From the NCBI GenBank assembly GCA_945635805.1, contig CALZCW010000010.1, forward strand, positions 1 through 10,407: a stretch of DNA of 10,407 nt. Direction: 5' to 3'. Below the pieces are notes generated by a model. That model did not search any database. It had not been told where the DNA came from and was given only the letters and a program-made list of their open reading frames with translations. The stretch is from an uncultured Clostridia bacterium (GTDB taxonomy: Bacteria; Bacillota; Clostridia; Oscillospirales; Oscillospiraceae). Below, one piece after another: positions 1 to 5,479 of the stretch (the stretch's first letter is position 1; the number at the start of each line of letters is the position of its first letter). A program made the position numbers and the translations under genes.

Positions 1-45
1 TATGGGCGGTTGCTCGCTGCATAGCGCCTGCGGGCGCTTATCATG

Positions 46-92
46 CAGAATCTGATAAAAAGCATTTTAACCTTTATATCAGATTCTGATAT
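46..92. promoter_or_regulatory. Paired palindromes, candidate operator sites
   Basis: Positions 76-92 form a perfect 17-base odd palindrome, ATATCAGATTCTGATAT, centred on base 84. A second, shorter palindrome, CAGAATCTG, lies at 46-54, centred on base 50. The two centres are 34 bp apart, a little over three helical turns, and the copies also pair with each other as a 12-bp inverted repeat (46-57 with 77-88). Such paired dyads are typical binding sites for dimeric repressors, for example of the TetR or MarR type. The controlled gene could be the membrane-protein/phosphopantetheinyl-transferase pair to the right or a gene beyond the left edge. I find no confident -35/-10 pair around it. The palindromes are directly visible; the operator role is inference. 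Confidence 0.4.
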
Positions 93-268
93 GACAGGAA
101 AAGGCGCGTTGCAAAGGGAAAAGGTGAGACCTGCGCCTGTGAGATCCTGTGCGATCTGCAGGGCGAGTCTTGACTTGACCGGCTTTGCGGCGCGCTTTTC
201 TCGGTAACAACATTACCCACGCCCGTAGGCCTCGGCCCGGGGAAATAGACATATCTGGAGGAACGGTC

Positions 269-472
269 ATGAAACATGGCAGTTGGAGACAGCTCGTGAA
301 GATCTTTTTCGGCGTTTGCCTGATCCTGATCAGCGGAGGCATTTTGCTGGTCAACCTGTTTGTGCTTGACACAGGCTTCGATGTAGCCTTGGGCGTTCTG
401 GATCTTTTCCTGTTCCTCATTGGTCTGATGCTGGTGGTGTTTGCCGCCGCCGAACTGCCGAAAGAAGAATGA
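269..472 (+). CDS. Small two-helix membrane protein, function unknown
   Basis: This is a 67-residue hydrophobic protein that I do not recognise as a named family. The ATG at 269 is chosen because a clear GGAGG ribosome binding site lies just upstream at about 257-261. The reading frame extends further upstream, to a TTG at 185, but that extension is polar, has no ribosome binding site and looks non-coding. After a short basic N-terminus (MKHGSWRQLVK) come two predicted membrane segments, roughly residues 10-33 and 38-61, joined by a short loop with Asp and Gly. The protein ends with an acidic tail (ELPKEE), so both ends are probably cytoplasmic. Its stop codon overlaps the start of the phosphopantetheinyl transferase gene by an ATGA junction, so the two are co-translated. 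The link between them is unknown. Confidence 0.7.
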   Translation: MKHGSWRQLVKIFFGVCLILISGGILLVNLFVLDTGFDVALGVLDLFLFLIGLMLVVFAAAELPKEE

Positions 473-1056
473 TCTTCCGTATTCTGGACAGCCGGGAGAC
501 ATCGGAGGAACAGCTTTCCCTGTGGCTTTCTGAGATGGAGCCGGAAAAACGGAAGAAAGTCGCCGCCATGGGGGGCGAGACAAAGGCTGCCCGCATCTGC
601 GCGGACCATTTGGCGCGAACCATGGTAAAAGAGGCAAGCGGCGCAAAAGAGGTGCGTTTTGCCTATGACTGTCTGGGTAAGCCCTATGCCGTGGACCTGC
701 CGGTGCAATTCAACCTCTCTCATTCCGGGCCCTATGCGCTGTGCGCTGTGGCGGTGCGTCCCGTTGGCGCAGACATTCAGGTGCTGCGTCCCGTGAAGGA
801 GTCTCTGATCCGGTGGGTCTGTTCCCCGGAAGAGCTGACCTATCTCTGCGCACAGGCGGATCGTTCCTTGCAGACTGCACGATTTATCCAGCTCTGGACG
901 GTGAAAGAGGCCTTGCTCAAATGCCGCGGCACCGGCATCTGCAGGGAGCTGCGGACTGTGAACACCGTTACTGACGGTAACCTGTCTGTTCCCGGCTATG
1001 GACTGTATACCCGGCTTCGTGAGGATTACGCTTTTTCTGTGATATATGAAGAATAA
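469..1056 (+). CDS. 4'-phosphopantetheinyl transferase, Sfp/AcpT type
   Basis: This 195-residue protein is predicted to transfer the 4'-phosphopantetheine arm of CoA to a Ser of an acyl or peptidyl carrier protein, using Mg2+. Signature blocks appear in the expected order: GKPY at residues 70-73, FNLSHSG at 81-87, VGADIQ at 99-104 (metal-binding Asp102) and WTVKEALLK at 143-151 (Glu147 and the conserved Lys residues). The usual Glu two residues after the first Asp is Gln104 here, a variation tolerated in some members. The length is at the short end for Sfp-type enzymes (about 200-240). The start overlaps the upstream membrane-protein stop by four bases (ATGA). No carrier protein or synthase gene is in the window, so its target (fatty-acid carrier protein or a natural-product synthase) cannot be told. 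The gene ends inside the stem of the terminator at 1052-1088. Confidence 0.9.
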   Translation: MIFRILDSRETSEEQLSLWLSEMEPEKRKKVAAMGGETKAARICADHLARTMVKEASGAKEVRFAYDCLGKPYAVDLPVQFNLSHSGPYALCAVAVRPVGADIQVLRPVKESLIRWVCSPEELTYLCAQADRSLQTARFIQLWTVKEALLKCRGTGICRELRTVNTVTDGNLSVPGYGLYTRLREDYAFSVIYEE

Positions 1057-1098
1057 CAGCGGCGCCTGTGTAAGGCGCCGCTGTTATTCTGTCTTTTT
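1052..1098. terminator. Convergent-gene terminator, perfect 15-bp stem
   Basis: Bases 1052-1066 and 1074-1088 are perfect inverted repeats of 15 bp around a 7-base loop. On the plus strand the stem is followed by CTGTCTTTTT (1089-1098), a standard intrinsic terminator for the phosphopantetheinyl transferase transcript. The stop codon of that gene lies inside the left arm, and the T-run overlaps the tpiA stop codon on the other strand. Read on the minus strand, the same stem would end the long microcompartment operon, but its trailing T-run is poor there (CTTCATATAT), so termination in that direction may be weaker. Confidence 0.9.
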
Positions 1099-1849
1099 AT
1101 CTGTCGTTAAAATTAACGACCTTTTCAAATTTTTCCGCCACCAGGCTGGCACCGCCGATGAGGCCGCCGTCGATGTCCGGCTGGGCCATAAGCTCATTGG
1201 CGTTTTTGTCGTTCATGCTGCCGCCGTAGAGAATACGGACGTTCTCCGCCGCGTAGCCAAACAACTCCTTGACAGCACCGCGAATGGCGGCAATGGTCCG
1301 GTTGGCGTCGGCTGCCGTGGCGGTCATGCCGGTGCCGATGGCCCAGACAGGTTCGTAGGCGATGACGCAGTCGGTAATGTCCGCCGTGGAAACGCCGTGC
1401 AGCGCCGCCTTGGTCTGCAGACAGACCACCTCGTTGGTGATGCCCGTCTGCTTCTGCTCCAGGCTTTCGCCGACGCAGATGATGGGCTTCATGCCGTTTT
1501 CCAGCACCTTAAGGACTTTTTTGTTGACGGTCTCGTCGGTCTCGCCGAAATACTGACGGCGCTCCGAGTGACCGAGAATGACGTATTCCACGCCCAGTTC
1601 CTTCAGGCTGGCGCAGTTGGCCTCGCCGGTGAAGGCACCCTTGTCCTCAAAATGGACGTTCTGGGCACCCAGGTGCAGCTCGGTGCCCTTGACCTGGGCG
1701 GCGGCCGCGAATAAGCTCACCGTCATGGGGCAGACCACGATTTCCACATTGGACTTCGGCTGGATGGCCTTCAACTGTTGGATCAGGGCGACGGTCTCCG
1801 CAGGCGTCTTGTTCATCTTCCAGTTGCCTGCGATCATGGGTCTTCTCAT
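1097..1849 (-). CDS. tpiA: Triosephosphate isomerase
   Basis: This enzyme interconverts glyceraldehyde-3-phosphate and dihydroxyacetone phosphate. The 250 residues form a full-length TIM barrel. Visible signatures are GNWKMN at residues 8-13 (catalytic Lys11), LGHSERR at 92-98 (His94), AYEPVWAIGTG at 164-174 (catalytic Glu166 and the flexible loop), and the C-terminal phosphate-binding stretch GGLIGGASL. The usually conserved Ser in the block after TGE is Asn here, a minor change. The start has a GAGGG ribosome binding site 7 bases upstream. The gene begins 15 bases after deoC and is the last gene of the operon, ending at the shared terminator. In this context it probably moves the triose phosphate released by DeoC into glycolysis. 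It has no N-terminal encapsulation helix, so it may act in the cytosol. Whether it is the cell's only TpiA cannot be judged from here. Confidence 0.96.
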   Translation of the reverse strand: MRRPMIAGNWKMNKTPAETVALIQQLKAIQPKSNVEIVVCPMTVSLFAAAAQVKGTELHLGAQNVHFEDKGAFTGEANCASLKELGVEYVILGHSERRQYFGETDETVNKKVLKVLENGMKPIICVGESLEQKQTGITNEVVCLQTKAALHGVSTADITDCVIAYEPVWAIGTGMTATAADANRTIAAIRGAVKELFGYAAENVRILYGGSMNDKNANELMAQPDIDGGLIGGASLVAEKFEKVVNFNDR

Positions 1850-1864
1850 ACCGCAACCCTCAGA

Positions 1865-2695
1865 TCAATAGAGATTCTTGCGGATCTCCACGTTACCTGT
1901 CGGGCAATGATTCTTGCAGTTGCCGCAGTTGATGCACATGTGCTCGTCCTCCTTGACACCGGAGACGATCTTGCCCGTGGAGCTGGCGCCGATACGGTTG
2001 GCACCGGCATTGATCATGTTCACCGCGTCAGTGTAGGTACGAACGCCGCCGGAAGCCTTCACGCCCATGTCGGGGCCGACAGTCTCACGCATCAGGCGGA
2101 CGTCTTCCACAGTCGCACCGCCGGTGGAGAAGCCGGTGGAGGTCTTGACGAAGTGGGCACCTGCCAGCTTGGCTACGGTGCAGGCCTTGACCTTTTCCTC
2201 GTCGGTCAGCAGGCAACACTCGATGATGACCTTGACCTGCGCGCGGCCCTTGACGGCGTTGACGACGCCCTCGATGTCGCGCTTGACCAGCATCCAGTCG
2301 CCGGACTTGACGGCGCCGATGTTGATGACCATGTCGATTTCCTTGGCACCCTTGGTAGCGGCGTCGGAGGCCTCAAAAGCCTTGGTTTCCGGCGTGCAGG
2401 CGCCGAGAGGGAAGGCAATGACACAGCAGGGCGTCACACCGCTGCCCTCGAGCTGCTGGGCCACGTACTGGATATAAGACGGATTGACGCAGACGCTGGC
2501 GGTGTGGTACTTTTTGGCCTCATCACAGATCTTACGGATGTCCGTAAGGCTGGCTTCCGGCTTCAGATAGGTGTGGTCGATATATTTTGCCATGTCGGCA
2601 GCGTTGTTGCCGGCGGCAGCAGGCGCGGAGACGTTTGCGCCGTATTTGGAGCAGATCTCCTCCGTGACCTGGCGGATAATTTCATTGATATCCAT
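1865..2695 (-). CDS. deoC: Deoxyribose-phosphate aldolase with C-terminal 4-Cys Fe-S-type tail
   Basis: This class I aldolase cleaves 2-deoxyribose-5-phosphate into acetaldehyde and glyceraldehyde-3-phosphate. It has all the key DERA blocks: DHTYLKP at residues 40-46, KEIDMVIN at 118-125 (Asp121), HFVKTSTGF at 181-189 (Schiff-base Lys184), [10 protein letters not shown] at 211-220 (Lys213) and RIGASS at 234-239. Two additions make it longer (276 residues) than typical DERA (about 215-260). Residues 1-18 form a predicted amphipathic helix followed by an Ala/Asn-rich linker, as in cargo encapsulation peptides. Residues 254-265 carry [12 protein letters not shown], a C-x2-C-x2-C-x3-C-P motif typical of a [4Fe-4S] ferredoxin half. 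The last residue is Tyr276; E. coli DERA also ends in a functional Tyr on a mobile tail. A good ribosome binding site (AAAGGA) precedes the ATG. The aldolase assignment is firm; cluster binding and encapsulation are inference. Confidence 0.95.
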   Translation of the reverse strand: MDINEIIRQVTEEICSKYGANVSAPAAAGNNAADMAKYIDHTYLKPEASLTDIRKICDEAKKYHTASVCVNPSYIQYVAQQLEGSGVTPCCVIAFPLGACTPETKAFEASDAATKGAKEIDMVINIGAVKSGDWMLVKRDIEGVVNAVKGRAQVKVIIECCLLTDEEKVKACTVAKLAGAHFVKTSTGFSTGGATVEDVRLMRETVGPDMGVKASGGVRTYTDAVNMINAGANRIGASSTGKIVSGVKEDEHMCINCGNCKNHCPTGNVEIRKNLY

Positions 2696-2713
2696 GGTTG
2701 TTTCCTTTCCGTA

Positions 2714-3466
2714 TTACTTTCTTGCCTCTTCGGCGATTTTTGCCGTGGCGGTCAGGCCGAGACGGGTGGCGCCTGCTGCCAGCAGACCTTCCGCCTGGGC
2801 CAGGGTCTTGATGCCGCCGTCGATCTTGATGCCTACATTCCTGCCGAGAATGTCATAGGCGAGACGGACATCCTCCACCCGTGCGCCGTGGCCGCTGAGC
2901 ATATTCTGGATCTTCACAAAATCCACGCCGCTGCTGCGGAGCATGGTCAGAACGGCCCGCTTCTCGTCGGCGGTGAAAAGGGCGTGCTCAAAAACGGCTT
3001 TGAGCTTGGCCTTGCCGCAGGCAAAGCGCACCAGTTCTTCCAATTCCCGCTGGGCAACGTCCAGCCGACCGGATTTGATGGCCAGGACGTTGATGGCCAC
3101 GTCAATCTCCGTCGCGCCGTTGGCCATACATTCCCGCAGCTCGGCCAGTTTTGCCGCCTGGGACATACAGCCGTGGGGGAAACCGATGGCGGTGCCCACG
3201 GCCACGGGACTGCCCAACAGAGCCTCCCGCGCCGCCGGGACATAGTAGGGCGCGACACAGACCGCAGCCACGGAGTATTTCCGCGCTACGGCACATTCTG
3301 CCTGGATCTTGTCCAGCGTGGTGTCAGGATTCAGCAGAGAATGCTCCAGATGGGACACCACATCCGCGCCCGTCACCAGTCCGGCGCAGGGAGCAGGGGC
3401 GGCGTCCATGTGGAAATAGGCCAGAACCTGGCGCTCCACTTCTTTTCTGATTGCTTCTACATCCAT
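2714..3466 (-). CDS. deoC: Divergent deoxyribose-phosphate aldolase paralogue
   Basis: This 250-residue protein belongs to the DeoC/DERA TIM-barrel family. The catalytic residues can be matched: Asp122 in TEIDVAIN (119-126), Lys185 in VDFVK (181-185, Schiff base) and Lys214 in VGIK (211-214). Flanking motifs are changed: EHSLLNP (41-47) replaces DHTxLKP, FVKIQNML replaces FVKTSTGF, and GLTATAKI replaces GASSxxKI. In E. coli DERA the last two regions help to hold the substrate phosphate, so substrate preference or activity may differ from the neighbouring deoC. The first ~18 residues are a predicted amphipathic helix followed by an Ala/Pro-rich linker, consistent with an encapsulation peptide. 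The gene starts one base after the BMC-P 3 stop codon, and the next deoC follows 18 bases after its end. It could be a second aldolase with another substrate, or a partner subunit of the first. Family membership is firm; the exact reaction is open. Confidence 0.85.
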   Translation of the reverse strand: MDVEAIRKEVERQVLAYFHMDAAPAPCAGLVTGADVVSHLEHSLLNPDTTLDKIQAECAVARKYSVAAVCVAPYYVPAAREALLGSPVAVGTAIGFPHGCMSQAAKLAELRECMANGATEIDVAINVLAIKSGRLDVAQRELEELVRFACGKAKLKAVFEHALFTADEKRAVLTMLRSSGVDFVKIQNMLSGHGARVEDVRLAYDILGRNVGIKIDGGIKTLAQAEGLLAAGATRLGLTATAKIAEEARK

Positions 3467-3467
3467 G

Positions 3468-3755
3468 CTAATGATACTCCCTTACTTCGCCGTCGATGGT
3501 CAGGTGGTCGATGACGCCGCAGATGGTAAGGTCGGCAATGCACTGGCGGCCCAGAAACATATTTGCCGCGCCGCCGTCCACATTGACGATGACCGTATCA
3601 CCAACGCCGGCGTCCGCCACATCGAAGGCGATGGCCTGATTGCCGGTCATCTTGCCGTCGTCATCGAGATAGTCGATGATCATCAGCTTCTGACCGTAGT
3701 AGCCCGCATCCTTGACGGTGGAGACGACGTTTCCGACGACTCTTGCCAGCTTCAT
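3468..3755 (-). CDS. BMC-P shell vertex protein 3 (EutN/CcmL family)
   Basis: This 95-residue protein is a member of the EutN/CcmL/PduN family, whose pentamers cap the vertices of the microcompartment shell. The family pattern is visible: an N-terminal [15 protein letters not shown] strand, the [10 protein letters not shown] stretch, [15 protein letters not shown] in the middle and a closing VIDHLTI strand. It is one of three BMC-P genes in the operon and differs clearly from the other two; for example it has [11 protein letters not shown] where BMC-P 1 has VGGSSSRQT. It overlaps the upstream BMC-H 3 by an ATGA junction and is separated from the divergent deoC by one base, which indicates translational coupling. 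The family call is firm. Its special role relative to the other two pentamers is unknown. Confidence 0.93.
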   Translation of the reverse strand: MKLARVVGNVVSTVKDAGYYGQKLMIIDYLDDDGKMTGNQAIAFDVADAGVGDTVIVNVDGGAANMFLGRQCIADLTICGVIDHLTIDGEVREYH

Positions 3756-4027
3756 CCCATTTTCGGGAGGATGCCCTCCACGTCGTCATGGGGAGAGGGG
3801 ATCACGTGACAGCCGTAAAGCTCGCCGACGCGCTTTGCAGCGGTAGCGCCTGCGTCGACAGCAGCCTTGACAGCGCCCACGTCGCCGCGGACCATAACGG
3901 TGACCAGACCGGAGCCGATCTGCTCCTTGCCGATGAGATGAACGTCAGCCGCCTTGACCATGGCGTCGGCTGCTTCGATGGAGCCGATGAGGCCGCGGGT
4001 CTCGACCATTCCCAGTGCTAATTTCAT
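3752..4027 (-). CDS. BMC-H hexameric shell protein 3 (PduA/EutM type)
   Basis: This 91-residue single-BMC-domain protein forms hexamers that tile the flat facets of the shell. It has the usual start [12 protein letters not shown], the helix AADAMVKAA, the pore loop GSG (38-40) and [14 protein letters not shown]. It differs from BMC-H 2 at six positions (Val8, Ser16, Asp28, Glu35, Lys89, Met90). Asp28 and Glu35 add negative charge, and Glu35 lies three residues before the pore glycine, so the pore environment may differ from that of BMC-H 1 and 2. A strong GGAGG ribosome binding site sits 8 bases before the ATG, between the preceding BMC-P 2 stop and this start. The end overlaps BMC-P 3 by ATGA. 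Confidence 0.96.
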   Translation of the reverse strand: MKLALGMVETRGLIGSIEAADAMVKAADVHLIGKEQIGSGLVTVMVRGDVGAVKAAVDAGATAAKRVGELYGCHVIPSPHDDVEGILPKMG

Positions 4028-4030
4028 TTT

Positions 4031-4315
4031 TTATTCCTCCAAATCAGTTTTTAGTTGTACGTTATAAGAGTCGATAAAGCCTACGATGGCGGAATCCGCC
4101 GGGGTTCGCTTGGTGCGGAACATCCGTCCGGCCTCCTTGGAGCCGATCATGTAGACAAAATCGCCTTTTCCGGCCTGCCGGGTGGAGTCCGCCGCAACGA
4201 TCATTTTAGTTTTTTTGCCCTTTTCGATGAGCTGCACCACCAGAAGCGGGATATTTTCCAGGTTGGGCTCCTTGACGGTGGCAACTACCGTTCCGACGAC
4301 CTCACCGATATACAT
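4031..4315 (-). CDS. BMC-P shell vertex protein 2 (EutN/CcmL family)
   Basis: This 94-residue EutN/CcmL-type protein is predicted to form pentamers closing the vertices of the shell. The N-terminal MYIGEVVGTVVATVK, the LLVVQLIEKG strand, GKGDFVYMIG and the C-terminal SAIVGFIDSYN are the recognisable family elements. The segment with AGRMFRTKRTP is basic, unlike the corresponding part of the other two BMC-P proteins. It starts only three bases after the BMC-H 2 stop codon and has no obvious ribosome binding site of its own, so it is probably translated by coupling to BMC-H 2. Its stop is followed after three bases by BMC-H 3. Confidence 0.93.
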   Translation of the reverse strand: MYIGEVVGTVVATVKEPNLENIPLLVVQLIEKGKKTKMIVAADSTRQAGKGDFVYMIGSKEAGRMFRTKRTPADSAIVGFIDSYNVQLKTDLEE

Positions 4316-4318
4316 GGC

Positions 4319-4594
4319 TTAGCCGATGGTGGGCAGGATGCCCTCCACGTCGTCGTGGGGAGAGGGGATTACATGGCAGCCGTAAAGCTCACCGACGCGC
4401 TTAGCGGCAGTAGCGCCTGCGTCGACAGCGGCCTTGACAGCGCCGACGTCGCCGCGGACCATGACGGTGACCAGGCCGGAGCCGATCTGGGTCTTGCCGA
4501 TGAGGTGGACGTTTGCAGCCTTGACCATGGCGTCGGCGGCTTCAATGGCGCCGATGAGGCCGCGGGTCTCGATCATACCAAGTGCTAATTTCAT
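4319..4594 (-). CDS. BMC-H hexameric shell protein 2 (PduA/EutM type)
   Basis: This 91-residue shell protein has one BMC domain and is a near-twin of BMC-H 1. The proteins differ only at residue 3 (Leu here, Glu in BMC-H 1) and residue 81 (Asp here, Asn there). It carries [12 protein letters not shown], the KTQIGSG pore loop (34-40) and the typical end [11 protein letters not shown]. It has its own AAAGGAG ribosome binding site in the 33-base gap after BMC-H 1. The two genes form a 309-bp tandem repeat with a 110-base stretch identical at the DNA level. The expected role is as a major facet protein with a central pore for substrate and product passage. Confidence 0.97.
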   Translation of the reverse strand: MKLALGMIETRGLIGAIEAADAMVKAANVHLIGKTQIGSGLVTVMVRGDVGAVKAAVDAGATAAKRVGELYGCHVIPSPHDDVEGILPTIG

Positions 4595-4627
4595 TGTAAC
4601 AGTCTCCTTTGAAAATTTTGTCGGGTC

Positions 4628-4903
4628 TTAGCCGATGGTGGGCAGGATGCCCTCCACGTCATTGTGGGGAGAGGGAATCACATGGCAGCCGTAGAGCTCG
4701 CCGACGCGCTTTGCGGCGGTAGCGCCTGCGTCAACAGCGGCCTTGACCGCGCCGACGTCGCCGCGAACCATGACGGTGACCAGGCCGGAGCCGATCTGGG
4801 TCTTGCCGATGAGGTGGACGTTTGCAGCCTTGACCATGGCGTCGGCGGCTTCAATGGCGCCGATGAGGCCGCGGGTTTCGATCATGCCTAATGCTTCTTT
4901 CAT
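4628..4903 (-). CDS. BMC-H hexameric shell protein 1 (PduA/EutM type)
   Basis: This 91-residue single-BMC-domain shell protein is 89/91 identical to BMC-H 2. Features include the start [12 protein letters not shown], the helix [11 protein letters not shown], the pore loop KTQIGSG (34-40) and the end [11 protein letters not shown]. Its strong GGAGG ribosome binding site lies in a notably AT-rich 30-base gap after the PduT-like gene, consistent with high expression of the bulk shell protein. Hexamers of this type form the flat facets, and their small central pore is thought to pass polar metabolites. The Glu at position 3, instead of Leu, is the only non-conservative difference from its twin apart from Asn81. 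Confidence 0.97.
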   Translation of the reverse strand: MKEALGMIETRGLIGAIEAADAMVKAANVHLIGKTQIGSGLVTVMVRGDVGAVKAAVDAGATAAKRVGELYGCHVIPSPHNDVEGILPTIG

Positions 4904-4933
4904 TGAGAGATCCTCCGTTTATGATTTTTTTAA

Positions 4934-5479
4934 TTAATACAACGATTTGATGATGTCCGGGTGGGGCGAGGGGATGACCACACTCTCCGAGAGCATACCC
5001 TGTGCCTCCGGGACCTTTTCTCCGGCGGAAACAGCGGCGCGGACAGCGGCTACCTCGCCGGTCATGGTGATAAAGCTCTTGCCGCCCAGGCCACGGCCCA
5101 AGCGGATGTCGATGAGCCGGATGTCGGCGGCCTTGACGGCTGCGTCGGCAGCGACCACGGCGGAGCAGAGGCTGAAAGCCTCCATCACACCGACGGCGGC
5201 GACGTTGCCGACCTCGTTACAGGCGTTGATGGCCTTGGGGACCTGCTCGTGGATGTGGGAGATGACCATGCTGTCTACCAGCCTGGACCCCGCCACAGTC
5301 TTTCCTGCCTCAACGCTCTCCTTGACTGCCGCCACCTCGCCGGTGACGATAACGATGTATTTGCCCGCACAGACGGGCTGGGCAGCGACCAGCTCCACCG
5401 TTGCGGCTTTCAGCATGGCGTCGCCTGCGTTCACGCCTATGGGAATGGCGTTGGTCTCGATCATACCCAGTGCATTCAT
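4934..5479 (-). CDS. pduT: BMC-T trimeric shell protein with pore Cys (PduT-like)
   Basis: This 181-residue protein contains two BMC domains in tandem, about residues 1-90 and 91-181, so it forms pseudohexameric trimers in the shell. The first domain starts MNALGMIETNAIPIG and the second AVGVMEAFSLC. Cys37 in QPVCAGKY corresponds to Cys38 of Salmonella PduT (ICPGKF). There, three such Cys residues hold a [4Fe-4S] cluster in the central pore, thought to pass electrons across the shell. The gene overlaps the PduS-like gene upstream by ATGA, the same PduS-PduT partnership seen in propanediol loci. Length and domain layout match PduT. The cluster is inferred from the conserved Cys and the context. 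Other BMC-T types without a cluster are less likely. Confidence 0.93.
   Translation of the reverse strand: MNALGMIETNAIPIGVNAGDAMLKAATVELVAAQPVCAGKYIVIVTGEVAAVKESVEAGKTVAGSRLVDSMVISHIHEQVPKAINACNEVGNVAAVGVMEAFSLCSAVVAADAAVKAADIRLIDIRLGRGLGGKSFITMTGEVAAVRAAVSAGEKVPEAQGMLSESVVIPSPHPDIIKSLY

Larger units (their letters stand above)
4319..4903. repeat. Tandem duplication of BMC-H gene, 309-bp period
   Basis: The units 4319-4594 and 4628-4903 align end to end with a constant offset of 309 bases and no gaps. Bases 4458-4567 and 4767-4876 are identical (110 bases), while the parts encoding the C-terminal halves differ by scattered, mostly silent changes. The third BMC-H gene (3752-4027, offset 567 from the second) aligns over its full length but is less similar. 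The pattern suggests an older duplication with later partial gene conversion. Confidence 0.85.

Noticed and set aside
1..65. Possible minus-strand gene start (ATG at 65, AAAGG before it) and a plus-strand open frame 3-89 entering from the left edge
   Set aside because: Each is only 21-28 codons inside the window and neither gives a recognisable protein; the two conflict and cannot be decided without sequence to the left.
100..170. Riboswitch-like string (GGGAAAAGGTGAGACCTG) resembling part of a cobalamin riboswitch
   Set aside because: The conserved CCCGC-ACTGT block and a proper B12 box are missing, and the downstream genes have no B12 link. A covariance-model search of 90-270 would settle it.
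185..268. Upstream extension of the small membrane protein to a TTG at 185
   Set aside because: It adds 28 polar, low-quality residues without a ribosome binding site, whereas the ATG at 269 has a clear GGAGG.
2714..3466. Divergent deoC as a decaying pseudogene
   Set aside because: The frame is intact, catalytic residues are kept, spacing to neighbours is normal and the N-terminal helix is preserved, so it looks functional.
1778..3514. Long plus-strand open frame of 578 codons opposite tpiA and both deoC genes
   Set aside because: It is a shadow of the minus-strand genes in GC-rich DNA. Its protein is His/Asp/Val/Gly-biased with no domain, and the opposite strand has convincing conserved enzymes.
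4319..4903. Tandem BMC-H repeat as an assembly error
   Set aside because: The copies differ by many silent changes, two amino acids and different spacers, so they are real distinct genes, although copy number could still vary.
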